From Phellopilus nigrolimitatus (taxonomy: Eukaryota > Basidiomycota > Agaricomycetes > Hymenochaetales > Hymenochaetaceae), in the NCBI GenBank assembly GCA_021029095.1, contig JAJOHG010000002.1, positions 1,984,001-2,048,000 of the forward strand: a DNA stretch of 64,000 nucleotides, written 5' to 3'. The translations under genes and the position numbers were made by a program. Numbering within the stretch: position 1 is the stretch's first letter; every line of letters begins with the position of its first letter. The notes beneath the pieces are model-generated. The model made no database searches and had not been told where the DNA came from. It saw nothing but the letters and a program-made list of their open reading frames with translations. Shown here one piece after another: positions 24,628-36,821 of the stretch.

Positions 24628-27600
24628 ATGGATTTACTTAGGAATCTGGGCTCAGCAGCTGTCTCTTCGCTCGTACAGAAGTCTGGCTTAAATTTACCAT
24701 TTTCGTTGGGAGAGAAGAATGCTTATTTCGAGGGTAAATCAATCTGGTCTTTATACGATGGAACGAAAAGAGTGCGCGTCTTTCTTCCACATCTTTCTGC
24801 TGCATTTCGTGCTGATTGTATACTTAGGACGACGGTACACCCGTATCAATATTTTCGTTTGATTCGAATCAGCCGCCCCGAAGAAACTTGCTTCCGTTGG
24901 CGAAGAACGCTCTCCGCAAGCTACGCACCGTACGCCATCCCGACGTCCTTAAATTCATCGATGGCGTCGATTCAGATTCATCTGTGTACATCATGACGGA
25001 GCGCGTCAGACCTCTGGGTCAGGCTATACAGTCGTCGACTGCAAAGAGCACGAAGGAGAAGGAGGATTGGAACGTATGGGGGCTTCACCGCATATCGGTC
25101 AGTGCGCACGCTGGAGCTCGCCCCAGGCGCTGATATGCGGGTCTAGACAGCGCTTGCATTTGTGAATGACTCCTGTGTCTCGACGCATGGAAACGTCCGA
25201 ATCGATTCGGTATTTTTATCTCCCTCGGGCGAGTGGAAGCTGGGAGGGTTCGAGCTCTTGAGCAATGCAAAGGATGACCAGGCTGTGCTTTATGTGTGTA
25301 CAGATTTCTTCGTGGTCCATTCATTCATTGAAATCCACAACAGACTCTTGGGAGCATACTGCCTGACTCCAGCAGATACGCATCCCCAGAAGTCAAGAAA
25401 GCAGGCTGGTCGACGCTAAAAGAGTGAGCGTCCCTTTGGCGTGTCCACTCCATTGCGTCTAATGAATGTAGGCATCATCCATCTGTAACAGATGCTTACG
25501 CCCTTGGCCTGCTTATTCACTGCGTTTTCAACCACCAAGCGCCCTTGCCAGCGACCGCAGATCCGCCCCATCCACCCCCAGCTCCCTCGTCGCGTGGAGC
25601 CATCCCAAATTTCCTTTTCAACCCGTACAAGCGGTTACTTAATCCGAATGCCAAGGCCCGCCTGTCGCCTGCTGCATTCCTCGAGATGGGCGCGGCGCAG
25701 ACAGGCGATGGCAATGGCTTCTTCGCGAACAACTCCTTTGTCCGCATTTGCACGGGGCTCGACCAATTCCCCCTAAGCGGAGAGGCCGAAAAGGCGGCGC
25801 TACTCCGGTGCGTGCGTCATCACCTCTTCCTTGTTGTGCACGAGCTTAAGAATTATGCAGGTCGTTGAAAGAGGCAGCCCCGACGCTGCCACCCGAGTTC
25901 GCCTCGCACCGCGTGCTCCCATCTCTCGTTTCCGCGCTCGAATTCGGCGGCGCGACGGCGAATGCCATCCTTCCCATCGTCCTTCAGCTTGGCGTCCACG
26001 CGCCACCCGCTGACTACCCTACAATTGTCCTTGCTCCCGTCGCGAAGCTCTTCGCAAGCCCCGACCGTGGAACACGCATGGCCCTGCTCGAACACCTCGA
26101 CGACTATGCCGACAAGCTCGACAACAAGACCGTCGCCGACAAGATATGGCCACACCTGCAAACAGGGTTCTCGGACACAGTACCTGTCATTCGCGAAGCG
26201 ACGGTGAAGGCCATCGGTCTTCTCTATCCCAAAGTAACAGACCTATCCCTACCTGCAGCGAACCGGCGCTCATGTTTCTACAGTTTAATGACAGGATCCT
26301 GAACAATGACCTCCTTCGGCACCTGGCCAAGATGCAGATGGACCCTGAAATGGCGATCCGGACTAACACCTGCATCCTGATCGGGCGCCTCGGTCCCTCT
26401 CTGGGCTACAACACGAAGCGCAAAATGCTTGTTCCGGCATTTGCCCGTGCACTGAAGGATTCGTTCGTACATGCTCGCGTCGCAGGTCTCATGTCATTCA
26501 TGGCGACAATCGACTGCTTTGACACGGACGACCTCGCGACCAAAGTCCTCCCGTGTATTTCGTTCACATTGATCGACAAGGAGAAGTGAGCGTGTTCTCG
26601 TATCGGTTGCTTTATATACTCTTACACGCGATGTAGGCTCGTGCGTGATCAGGCGTTCAAAGCCGTCGAACTCTTTCTCAAAAGGCTAGAGTCCCATGCT
26701 GCGTCGATGGTATGTCGATGAGTGCTTTTGGTTGCGACAGGTGCTGATAGGGTGCAGCCTGAGACGGCCATAGACGCGAATGGGCAGCCGACCGTTATCT
26801 TGCCTGCTGCAGGCTCCCAAAGTGCGCTCGTTAACTCAGCAGCTGGTGCCGCCGGCGCTCTGGCAGGCTGGGCCATGTCTTCGCTCAGCAAGAAGGTATA
26901 GTTTCACAATGAAATATGAGTAATATATGTCTAACTAGAGACGCACTTCAGCTTGTCCCCGGGGACCTGCAGAGCACAATGGCATCAACCGCCACGATAC
27001 AGCTCCCGACGTCTGCACCGCCGTCGCTCAACGGCTCCAGCGCCGGCGCCGGACCCTCATCCCTTTTTGCCTCACCCCCAGAGTCGACACTCTCGTCGCC
27101 GGCTCTGCCTTCGAGACCGCTCGCACGACCGAAGGGCATGCAACTCGGGAGCAAGGGGTCGGCGAGCGCCCGAGCGGCGGCGATGGCGGCTGGGCTCAAT
27201 GCAGGCGGTACAGCTGGGGCGTTGGGGTCGGACGACCTCATGGACGTGAATGCGGATGAGGACGACTGGACAGCGTTTGAGAGTGCACCGCCGACATCGG
27301 CCGTGGGTCTTGGATTCGGAGAGGTGTCGTTCAAGACGCCAGTGTTATCTGTGGACGGTGCGCAATGCCGCTTTTGCCAATAGAACGAACCTGAATACTG
27401 AAAAGGTTCGTCTGTAGAGTCCGATGATTGGGGAAATATGGACGACGGAGCCGACGACAGCGGTCCCTCTGTCGATGCATGGGGCGGCGATCTGCATGCG
27501 CCCCAGCCTATGCGGCCACGGCCCTCACCAATGTCTCCCGCTGCATCGCTGAAGTCTAAGTCCCCACCATCGCGCCTCATATCGCCTTCCCCTGCGGTAT

Positions 27601-27847
27601 CGAGGTCCCCGGTCCAGTCTATACCCGGGGCGATGTCCCCGACACCGCCGCCCAGCACACCCACGACGACCGGGATGACGAAGGAGGAGAAGGCGGCAGA
27701 GATGGCGAGGCGGAAGGAGGAGCGGAAGCAGGTTCGTCACGTTCCTCTGTGCATAACTCAACTTTGCTCATCAATGTCTGGTCGTCAATTTCGCAGCGCA
27801 TAGCACTGCTCAAAGAACAGAAGAAGCATTCCGCGGTGAAGACATGA
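24628..27847 (+). CDS. CEX1: SCY1-like pseudokinase (SCYL1/Cex1)
   Basis: Cytoplasmic pseudokinase with HEAT repeats; family members act in nuclear tRNA export (yeast Cex1) and in COPI trafficking (SCYL1). The start MDLLRNLGSAAVSSLVQKSG is typical. The kinase-like fold follows (FEGKSIWSLYDGTKR, LRKLRTVRHPDVLKFIDG) but lacks the normal catalytic motifs: the region equivalent to the HRD loop reads STHGNVRIDSVFLSPSGEWK, and the DFG position is GGFEL. HEAT repeats run from about 25870 to 26590 (KIWPHLQTGFSDTVPVIREA, MQMDPEMAIRTNTCILIGRL). The C-terminal part is Ser/Pro/Ala-rich with an acidic DDWGNMDDG motif seen in SCYL1 proteins, and ends in a charged helix (KEEKAAEMARRKEERKQ/RIALLKEQKKHS). The last intron is in frame, with the stop at 27845-27847. 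It converges on DAD2 with 104 bp between stops. Confidence 0.9.
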
Positions 27848-27951
27848 GAGCGATGGAAGCTTTACCCTCCAGTCTGATTATTTATTTTACATACATGTAT
27901 GGCATTATACGGATACATCTTAAGTTCACAATGGCTTCTGATTACGCGATG

Positions 27952-28462
27952 CTATAACCTGGCGTTCGGTTGTCGCTGTAACTCGTCAACAGGGACGCGA
28001 ACGAGACGTTCGCAGGCCTGCGGCACGTCCGGCGAATTTGGCGCGTCTGGTTGCGCCTGAGATGCGCTTTGCGGAACTAACACCGACAGTGATGTATTAG
28101 GAGATCACTCGTGCACTGACGGAGTTACTCTGCTCACCAGACAAGCTGAGGGTGCGGAACATTTCTGGCCATTGCGATAAGACCTCGCCGTGAACTGTCA
28201 GGCCACAAAGTAGATCAGTCTTAACTCGACGCGAACACCAGTATGTGTACGTACTTTTGCCAGCATCGGCCATGACGTTGCAGTCGAGGTCGATCGCATC
28301 AAGCCGTTGCATATACTCCGCGCTGAGCCGCTCGAGCGCACGCAGTGCATCGTACTCTTTCTTCTTCTCGTAAAGCTTAGCATTGAGTTGAACGCTAGAT
28401 GCCTGTGAGGAGAGCGAGCCGGCTTGCGACGAGCGCACTGGGTAAACTGATGACTTTCTCAT
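27952..28462 (-). CDS. DAD2: DASH/Dam1 complex subunit Dad2
   Basis: Small outer-kinetochore protein of the DASH ring that couples chromosomes to spindle microtubules. Three exons (28255-28462, 28138-28194, 27952-28076) sum to 390 nt, 129 residues, in frame. The Dad2 core is clear: LNAKLYEKKKEYDALRALER, then NVMADAGK joined across intron 1 to HGEVLSQWPEMFRTLSLS. Exon 3 adds a Gln/Pro-rich C-terminal extension (about 41 residues) ending QRQPNARL. The ATG at 28462 gives MRKSSVYPVRSSQAG; about 30 residues precede the core. Confidence 0.9.
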
Positions 28463-29737
28463 GTTGAAGTTCGTCGGCGTCGAGGTAGAATTCAGAACAT
28501 GAACGCGTCGCGTCGCGTGCGATGGGGTCGCGATAAAAGATTCATGTTTACTTTATATGGATATACATAAAACAGTATGGTTAGGGTTAGACTACCCGAG
28601 AAGCCGAAAAAAAAAGAGCCCACCCAGCCCGAGGGCCGAAGTGGGACTGGAAAATATTTAGACAGTGCATGAGGCATAAACCCCATGCAAGCCACAGGCA
28701 CCCTCTGAGGACAAGGTCGCCGTGCTATGGAACGTCCCCATGGCCCACACTCCCAAGACATGAAGGGGAATGCGCCGTCAAGGTAAGTATGAAGTGTTCA
28801 AATGCTCTAGGATTTCCTTTTATACCGTCCTATATCTGCGCACGGACCACCCGCATTTGCCTACCGTTTACGGGAAGATAACTGTTATTTTAATCGGCAA
28901 GCAATCTTCTGATATCTTCTCTTCAAGCTCACCGTTAACCTGGAACATCTTGACGACCAAATCTCTGTCAAATACAACCCACGATTATTGGCATAAGGCT
29001 GAGAAAAAAAAATTCAACGCGCATTTACCCGCGGAATCAAGCACAAGTACTTCTCGATGAAGTCTGCTGTGCAATCCTGGGTCGCTCTCGACGACTTAAG
29101 GGCATCTCAGGCAGAACTCGAGCAGTGATGCAGGGAAGGTGAAGCATGCGCTGAAACGTGGCTTGTTTCAATATTGCCTATCTGTTTGAACGCAAGTCTG
29201 AGCTTACGTAACTAAATAAATAGTCAAGTGTTTTGCAATAGTCTGCACTTCTCCAGTGTCTAGTACGCGCAATAAAGGAATACAAAATGATTGCGAAAGT
29301 GCGGAAAAACCTGGTATATTGGGTCAGTGTAGTCCCCTTCCAGCTGCTCCCACAACTCCCAATTAGCCTCTCCGGTCTTCACTCTCTATGAAATAGAAAA
29401 ATTGGTGCCGAGTATGACACCGAAATTGCGCTATTTGTAGCATTATGTGAGACGTAGTTCTTCTGTTTTAAAGCTCAAAGCTCTGTTAATTATTATGGGT
29501 CAATCGGCGAAATATGTCTTAAAGACATTGGTTGTACACACACTACAAAGGTTCGGAATCTCAGCTTCGTCAACTTCTTTTCTCAACGCGTTCAAGACCA
29601 AATATCCTGCCGTGGCTACTTCAGTTGCGGCGTACGGATAAGGGAGACCAAGAAAAAATTCAACGAATTCGAAACGATTGAAGCTCCAAGAAAATAATTG
29701 GCAGGAATGACCAGAAAATCGATATCGCCGTGTACGA
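28463..29737. other. Intergenic region with no recognised gene
   Basis: About 1.3 kb upstream of DAD2 and downstream of the first secreted-protein gene. A GGTTAGGGTTAG string near 28578-28592 resembles two fungal telomere units but is too short to mean much. Open frames are short and unrecognised. Confidence 0.5.
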
Positions 29738-30793
29738 CTACTCGATCGTGACAGTCAGTAGCTTGACAATACCATCTTGCGCAATTCCTGGTAAGCGATG
29801 AACAAGATTTAACCCAAATTTCAACAACAAGCATTTTGTGGAACAAACCGTGATTGATGCCGTTGCTTCCCGGAGCAAGGAGACCAGTGATGTCTTCCGA
29901 ATTAATTGAATATTTCACGCCGACGAAGGACGTCAGACCGCTAGTGGCGGCAGTCACCAAGGCGTCCCTACACAAGGTTGCAATCCTTGGAAACAGGATC
30001 TTAAGCCTGAAGTGCCTGAAGTACGAACCGACCAACATCATATCCGTTAGTAGAGACCGTGTGCTTTTTGGTCACATCTTCTTCCGCCGAGACGCTGTTA
30101 GTTGCATGCTCATGTGTGAGTTATAAAAAAATCAAAGAAATGCAAGGATTTCAAGACGCAAACGTACGCCAGGAAGAGAGCACCGCTGTTTGCATTAGGC
30201 CCGTTCTGACGGAACATCCTGAAAGTGGCATATTGTCGATGTACATACATACACTTCATAAATCATAATACTCACCTTAGATGGTTCCCGCCCGCAAGGC
30301 TCTCGAGACACGTGCCGAAGACACTGCTCCCAAAATCTGCGCGGAGCTCTATAGTCTGGTTAACTGGGCCATGTCCGTCACCCAAGTTCGCACTCTGTGG
30401 GTTGCCGAGGTGGAAACCGAAGCATTCATTAGAGCTACAATAACTTTCTTTTCAGGAAAGGCTTGGCAGAGATAATAAAAGAAACATGCAAGCCCAGCGA
30501 ACGAGCGAGTTTAATAAACCCGTCATTAGTGAGGACAGCAGGTGAGCTGAGGCCTGAGATGATAACCTACATACAAAGCAAATAAGCTTACGCGCTAGGT
30601 TAATCAGAAACGAACCGCGTACGTTCAGAGGTTCGCCGAAGCCGTAGCCAGAGTTGTCCAACATAGACCCTCCACCTGCAGCAGGGTCGTAGTATGCCAC
30701 TGCGCGCTTCTGCAATGCGTTTGCCTCTGCCGACTTGATTAGAAGAACGCCCGCGAGGAGGGCGAAAGAGCGTTTTATCAGGTTTGCACGCAT
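29738..30793 (-). CDS. Secreted protein of unknown function, copy A
   Basis: Predicted secreted protein of a family that I know only as hypothetical in basidiomycetes. It starts with a signal peptide (MRANLIKRSFALLAGVLLIK), then AVAYYDPAAGGGSMLDNSG and GFGEPLN. Later exons give VIISGLSSPAVLTNDGF, HLGNPQSANLGDGHGPVNQT, FGTCLESLAGGNHLR, QNGPNANSGALFLA, and the end DGIVKLLTVTIE. Seven exons align one-to-one with copy B at 31699-32790. The donor of intron 2 is GCATGT rather than GT (near 30487), where copy B has GTACGT, so this is a GC-AG intron if the alignment is right. The frame is intact with that donor. The stop is at 29738-29740. The last residue is Glu where copy B has Val. Confidence 0.8.
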
Positions 30794-31698
30794 CGTGAGT
30801 AACCAACAGGCCGCAGGTTAACGAGTGGTGGATGCGCGACAAGGCACAGCGAGAGGGTCAGAGTTGTATGAGTGTAACTCTTGGGCTATCGACTTTTTTC
30901 CAAGCTTCATAAGTACATTGTGGTCCAGATCTAAACGTGCCTGTATATGACACACGCGGCCATACGGCCATAGCTTCGGTTTAGGTACGGTTTAGCTCGG
31001 ACAGCAAGAAGATCAGCTTTTTGGGAATTTAATTTGACAGCATCTAGTCGCGAAGTGAACGTCTTGGAGGAAGTAGCATGTGCATTTCCGAGTAGCGAAA
31101 ATCAACTGCTCACGTGACTTAGACGCCCAACTTCCCGCGTTGTCTGTGACTATTTGTTGTTAGTCATCGAGATCAACACCGTATCTCCGTTGTCCTTTCT
31201 CTAAGAAAAGAAATAGCTGGCCCTGTACTATGTAGCTTTGAGTTTAAATTGTGCTTCAACGACCGCTTCAAAGACTGCGTTTGAATTGCTATATGGTGTA
31301 CAGGAGCAAATTGTTTCCTGGGTAGCAGCAGCTCGTCTAATGGCACACTTGCACATAGCTCGCAAGTACTCCGCAAGATAGCATAGTAAAACGTCTGGCT
31401 TAACTTACAATACAGCAATGCGATTGAGCGAAGGTTACGAGAAAAGGTACATGCTTAAGTTCCTAAAACAATTAAATATAAAAGCCGAATGAAAAAAAAG
31501 AAAGAGCCAAGGAACCGTGCAGAGTCATAAGGAGAATGCGCCACATAAGTTGAAAGTCAAACAGTCCCGAGAATCTCGATGCGAAGAAGTACATTAATAT
31601 AAATACACAGTCCCAAGACCAATAATAAATTGTGCCGTCGTCAAAACGTAGGTGTCGTTAAGTTGAAGTAGGTGCTTGAAGATAAAGGATGACGAGAT
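30794..31698. other. Spacer between the two secreted-protein paralogues
   Basis: About 0.9 kb holding the promoter of copy A and the 3' region of copy B. No third copy, repeat or RNA gene was seen. Confidence 0.5.
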
Positions 31699-32790
31699 TT
31701 ACACAATCGTAACAGTGAGAAGCTTAGCTATGCCATCTAAGGCGATTGCTATAAAAACATTAATTTAGACCTGTCGGAGAACCAGAAAGGAATATGTTCG
31801 CAAAGACGCACCGTGGTTCACGCCGGCAGTTCCTACTGGAAGCAGGCCCGTGATGTTCTCCGTCGTCGACGAGTACGTGACTCCGTTGAAGGTCGTCTGG
31901 CTAGCAGTAGCGGTGGCCACCAGTGCGTCGCTGGAGATTAAAAGATCAGATTCTCCCGAAGATGCGGGCGTCTTGAAATAGCTCACCGGCCCTTGTCGTA
32001 CCCGTCAGGCGCTATGGTGTGGCTTTCGAAGACGTTCTCTTCCTGAGAAACACTAGAATGGAGTAAATAGTGCCGTGGAATATTATGGATAAGAATAAAA
32101 GCGTAAATAATTATTTAGGAGGTATACGCACGCTAAGAAGAGAGCACCGCTATCGGCCAGGGAGCCATTCTGTCTGAACAACCTGCAACGGGAAGTGTCA
32201 ATTTCCGAGGTAACTACTACCAAGAGCAACGCGCACCTTAGATGGTTACCACCCGTAAGCGATTCGAGGCATGTCCCAAGCTCGGAGTTGCCGAAGTCCG
32301 CACGGAGCTCTACTGTCTGGTTGACTGCGCCATTTCCGTCACCAAGGTTCGCACTGAATGGGTTACCGAGGTGAAGACCCAGGCATTCTGTTGAGCTAAG
32401 TAGGCAAGTTTCTCAGCATCGCAGATAAAAGAGAAAGAAAGCTAAGCAACGGATTATCTGAGAAACGTACAGACCGAGCGATTGAGCAAAGTTGAGGAAG
32501 CCAGCGTCGGTGAGTACGTCAGACGAGCTCAGGCCGGAGATGATCACCTGTTGAATTGATATCGCGTTATGACTTCAATCAACTGTCTTAGAAAATTTCC
32601 GAGAAAAGAGCTCGCATACATTCAGAGGCTCGCCAAACCCGTCACCCGCGTCATCGAGCATGGATCCACCACCAGCAGCAGGACTGAAAAAATCGACAGC
32701 AGAGGCACAGGTTTGCAGTATCGCGCTCGCGACAGCCTGCAGGTATAGAAGGCCCGTAATAAGAGCTAGAGAGCGCGTTGCTAGCATCAT
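31699..32790 (-). CDS. Secreted protein of unknown function, copy B
   Basis: Tandem paralogue of 29738-30793 in the same orientation. The signal peptide is MMLATRSLALITGLLYLQAV, with a probable cleavage site near ASA/I. It is followed by FFSPAAGGGSMLDDAGDGFG and EPLN. Exons joined by eye then give VIISGLSSSDVLTDAGFLNF, GLHLGNPFSANLGDGNGAVN, GTCLESLTGGNHLR, QNGSLADSGALFLA, SQTTFNGVTYSSTTENITGL and DGIAKLLTVTIV, about 230 residues. All intron positions match copy A. Cys residues are few. Extracellular or cell-wall association is an inference from the signal peptide; no enzymatic motif is visible. The stop is at 31699-31701. Confidence 0.85.
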
Positions 32791-33928
32791 GATAGTTAAA
32801 TAGGCGGATGAGTGGTAATAGCGAGCGAAGCGAGAAACGAGGGTAAGTGAGTGAGCTTAAGTCTTTAACTTAGTGAGTCGGCCAGGAGAATAGAACACAG
32901 CGACGTCTGCGGGAGCAGAGATGTGGGCAAAGACAGAGGACGGAACAGGAGGCTTATATCCATCGACCCACTTCTTGTATTTATCAGATCTTCACTAGCC
33001 ACGGCAGCATTCTGAACAAATAAGGCCCCTTTCCTCCGCTGCGGCCTATCCGGTCGAAACGAAGTGCAGAACGTCAGCGATCGAAGCGCGGCACGCGAGT
33101 TGAGCTCAACTTCTCGAGCTTTCTGGATGCCGTCAGACATATCTTCAAGCAAGCGAGAAGGCCGAAATCAGGCGGACTCGCATGCGTGCGCCATCTCGCT
33201 CCAGCGACTCGCTCGCCGCGTCGGGCACGTTGATCAGTTGCAGAAATAGCGGAGGAGAACTCATACGGGATTTGCTTATTGCCGCATGTTGTCTAAGTAT
33301 TTGTGCGAAAGTTGCCTAATGGGAGTAATAGCTGCTAGGCTTGGGAACTCTGTTTTCAGAAACCGATTTCTCGAAGACTGTTTCATGTGTAAACGGCTGC
33401 CGCCACTTCCACTAGAAAGGGGTGTTGAAGGCCTTTGCAGAGCAACACGTGCGTGCTCTTACTCCTGGGCGAGCACCTGATCTGTAGATATTCCCATGCT
33501 TCCAGGCTTGGATTCGACGCATTGACTTGTCTAGAGCTCGACTTACCCGAACTTCATAGTCAATTTCTTCCGCTGATTACCGCAAGCGCCCAAATCCGGA
33601 CGTCATGATCGCAGATCGAGAACGTGCCTTTCCTCATAGCATTTCGATTGGCTGCGAGAACAATGTGATCGTGGGTGGATAGGCACGGAAGTTATGGATT
33701 GGTATATACGTAGGACCCAAGCATGAGGTGCTCTGCGCTATGTTTACCGCTACTCCGCAGTCGCATTCTGTTTTCTACTTGATGAAATATGTACGATCTT
33801 TTTTTCAAAATCGACCGTTAAATTCCCAGTGAACAACGTATATATAAGAGATAACCCACGATTACGTTCCATCATTCCATCATTCCATCATTGAATCATT
33901 GATACTAAAATACATCATGACATCATGA
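32791..33928. other. Intergenic region with a short 8-bp tandem repeat
   Basis: About 1.1 kb between copy B and the FIT gene. Near 33864-33890 a CCATCATT unit repeats about three times just after a TATATAAG string at 33841. No open frame with a recognisable domain follows on the plus strand, so I do not call a gene. Confidence 0.5.
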
Positions 33929-34855
33929 TTACTCTTCGCGCGGTCGTATAAGTTCAGCAGCAGTATCTTGAAAATAAGGGAGCTGAGTAAAAAGGTAACC
34001 AGCCACTCCCAACACTTAAGACAAGTCAGTAATGCACATCGTCAGCTATAAGGATGGTAAGGGGCACTCACAATAGCCCGTAAGCTTCTCGAAAGGGGTA
34101 TGAAAGTATACACTTGTCGTGAATATCGAGAAAACCCAGATCGACATGAGAGCCCCCGTCCCAAGCAATGCCAAATTGTGTGCCATAGACCTCATCTGGG
34201 CCGGTAATTGAAGTGACGGCCGTATCATGTCCGCGAGGAAAAGTAGACTCATAGTTAGGAGGAAGATATGACCAGACACATCGTGTCCTTTCATCAAGCG
34301 AGGCTTCGTCGTCCAGTTCGCGAAGAGTTCTTCGTCAAGAGCAAGAGGAGGAACAAAGAAGAGATCGGGGTGGGTAGTTGGCGAGAGGATGGTTCGGTCG
34401 TGACAATACGACATTGGCACGGTATGCACCTTCCCGGATGGTAGGCGGACGACACACTCCCCGCCCGAGAACGACGTCAACCGCTCGAAGACCGCAGGCC
34501 CAAAGAACCAAGATGTGAACACGAGCCATACCCCAGTCGCTGCTAGCCACTTAACCAGCCTCTTCCTTAGAGACGCCTCGCCCAGCCTTTGACGGCCGTG
34601 CGCGAGTGGGTAAGTCGCCCAAAGCGCGACGAACGCGGCGGTCGTCCACCCCCACGCGCGCTTGATGAAAACGGTGTTCAGAACGTTGCTCTTGCGCGCA
34701 AAATACGAATAGTCGTGCAGCGCGTGCTTGACGTGCCCGAGGGCGACGAGCGGATCGGAGGTGTCGAGATAGGTGTGGTGCACGACGGAGTAGATCGTGC
34801 CGAGAAGGAGCACGCTGCTGAGCGCGACAAAAGTTATTCTGCGGAGATCGGGCAT
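33929..34855 (-). CDS. SCS3: FIT family lipid-droplet protein (Scs3/FIT2-like)
   Basis: ER membrane protein of the fat-storage-inducing transmembrane family, proposed to be an acyl-CoA diphosphatase needed for lipid-droplet budding and ER homeostasis. Two exons, 34072-34855 and 33929-34014, sum to 870 nt, 289 residues. Several hydrophobic spans are visible (ITFVALSSVLLLGTIYSVV, TTAAFVALWATYPLA, HIFLLTMSLLFLADM). The two conserved family His motifs are present: GHDVSGHIFLL and SVYFHTPFEKLTGY. The short second exon reads LGVAGYLFTQLPYFQDTAAE and ends PREE, and is joined after TGY. A longer unspliced reading stops within the intron and loses this tail. The gene is divergent from the PP2C gene with about 400 bp between starts. 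Confidence 0.9.
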
Positions 34856-35253
34856 GGCGTCGTCGTCGTCGTCAACAATGAACGCGTGGATTCAGTGCGA
34901 GGGCGGTCCGCTCGGTGACGAGAAATGACGTGTTTGGACTTTCGAAAGTCAAAAAGCACGTGAGGTAACAAATGTGGGCATGAGTTCTCACGAATAGACA
35001 ATAGTAACTCCAACGAGTGGCTCGACCGCCTCCTATACTGTTACAAGATCACGACGTCGGGCTCGCTGGCCTCTGCACAGCTCCTCCTTACCCCTTCCGA
35101 CCATCTCGCCGCATATCCATCGACTTTTCTCAGTTTTTGAAGCCCTATAAACACCCAGAAAATTCTAGTCATATCTACTTTCAGGCAGACGCACGCGGAC
35201 GAACGAAACCATAACATCCTTGGCACGTGCATACATATACCTCTCAGTTCGAA
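34856..35253. promoter_or_regulatory. Divergent promoter region of the FIT and PP2C genes
   Basis: The 398-bp gap between the FIT start (minus) and the PP2C start (plus) must hold both promoters. It includes a GACGACGACGACG-like run next to the FIT start and a pyrimidine-rich stretch near 35090-35120. No clear TATA box. Confidence 0.45.
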
Positions 35254-36821
35254 ATGAATTCGCAGTGAGTCTTAGACGCCGTGTGGGTGCAGGGCCGTCA
35301 TTGAAGCGTACACTGAGGGAAATGGCACTGACGGTTAGTTGACTCGCCGCAGGGACACTGAACCCGCCACGTCAGTCCCGACTAACGTCGTCACGGTACC
35401 GCGCTTCACCGACTCACCCAACGCGCGTTCGAAGACGATCACAACAGCGGCGGGAGCTGACACGCATGGGGTACATATTCGTCGACCTGACTTCCTTGAA
35501 TATCGCTAACAGTAAGCATAGACTCTAAACCAACACCGGCTCGGCAATCTCGCCTACCAAGTTGGTGTGCACGATGACAAGGGCCAGCGACGCACGATGG
35601 AGGACTCGTATTCTTTCATCGTTGATTTTGCGGGCGTGCGCGGTCAGGGATATTTCGCAGTTTTCGATGGGCATGCAGGCAAATACGCCGCGGAGTGGTG
35701 CGGGCAGCACTTCCACGAGCATCTCATCGAGCAGCTCCGCAGTCATTCCGACCTTCCCATCCCTGATGTCCTCAACCACACCTTCCACTCCGTCGATTCT
35801 GCGCTTTCTGCGATTGCGCAGCAGAATGACAAGATGCACTCCGGCTGCACGGCCGTTACCGCATTTCTCCGCGTCGAGGACGCAAACGGCAAGCAGTCAT
35901 TCGTACCCGACCTCGAGATCGGCCAAACGATTGCTCGTCCTGATCGTTCACTAACCGAGTCACCGGTGAACGATGAAGATCAGGAGAACAGACCTCCAGT
36001 GTCTGCTAAGGATGTGTACCCAACGCCCGATTCATCGAGTGCGTCCTCGAGTCCTAGTCCGAGCCCACGTTCTAGCACCCCTAGCCCTACCTCTGGAAGG
36101 AAAAGTGGAAACAAATTGCTCGCTAAGGGTGGCCAGGTGCTAACCGCCATCAAATCTCTTGGTTCTTCTGGTTCGACGTCGACTTTGCTGGACGAGTCTC
36201 ACGGGGATGCGCCTATACTTCAACCAGGAAACATGGTAGAGGCAATCACTCCCCCTCTATCTGCAGGTGTAAAGCGAGTATTGTATACGGCGAATGCGGG
36301 AGATGCGCGTGCGGTACTTTGCCGCTCCGGGAAGGCCGTCCGTTTGACGTACGACCACAAGGGAAGCGACAAGCAGGAGGCAAAGCGGATTATGGATGCG
36401 GGAGGTTTTGTCATGAGCGGACGTGTAAATGGTGAGCTGCTGATTCCTTCAGTCAGATCATCAGTATCTTATGGTTGTTATTAGGTGTGCTCGCTGTAAC
36501 ACGTTCGCTCGGTGACTCATCTATGAAGGACTTCGTCGTCGGCTCGCCATATACTACGGAGACAGAATTAGGCGAGGAAGACGAGTTTCTCATTCTTGCG
36601 TGCGATGGGGTAAATGAGCTACTTCGTTTTCCATGAGATAAATTAGCTTATTCCTATCTTTCCAGGTCTGGGACATTGCCAGTGACCAAGAGGCCGTCGA
36701 TATTGTGCGGAACATCGCCGACCCACAGGAGGCGAGCCGCGTACTTGTCGAGCACGCACTCCATGAGTCCACAGACAACATCACCGTCATCATTGTCCGC
36801 TTTCCGACTACGAGTTCCTAG
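35254..36821 (+). CDS. PTC1: PP2C-type protein phosphatase (Ptc1-like)
   Basis: Metal-dependent Ser/Thr phosphatase; yeast Ptc1 dampens the HOG and cell-wall MAP kinase pathways. The N-terminal exon is tiny (MNSQ), followed by an exon of about 40 residues and then [27 protein letters not shown] (metal-binding E-D region) and [20 protein letters not shown]. Further motifs are [72 protein letters not shown] and the final [12 protein letters not shown]. Between the second and third groups lies a Ser/Pro-rich insert (about 35880-36240) that would loop out of the fold. The start is chosen because the MNSQ exon splices in phase 2 to the next one (GACACTGAA). The stop is at 36819-36821. Confidence 0.9.

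Noticed and set aside
28575..28595. Telomere-like GGTTAGGGTTAG
   Set aside because: Fewer than two full units inside gene-rich DNA; expected by chance and not evidence of an old chromosome end.
30481..30560. Apparent frameshift in secreted-protein copy A
   Set aside because: On a second reading the exon aligns without a gap to copy B (LARSLG against FAQSLG). Only the splice donor differs, so the gene is kept as intact with a GC-AG intron.
33835..33900. TATATAAG plus tandem CCATCATT as a promoter
   Set aside because: No plus-strand gene follows; the next sequence is the 3' end of the minus-strand FIT gene.
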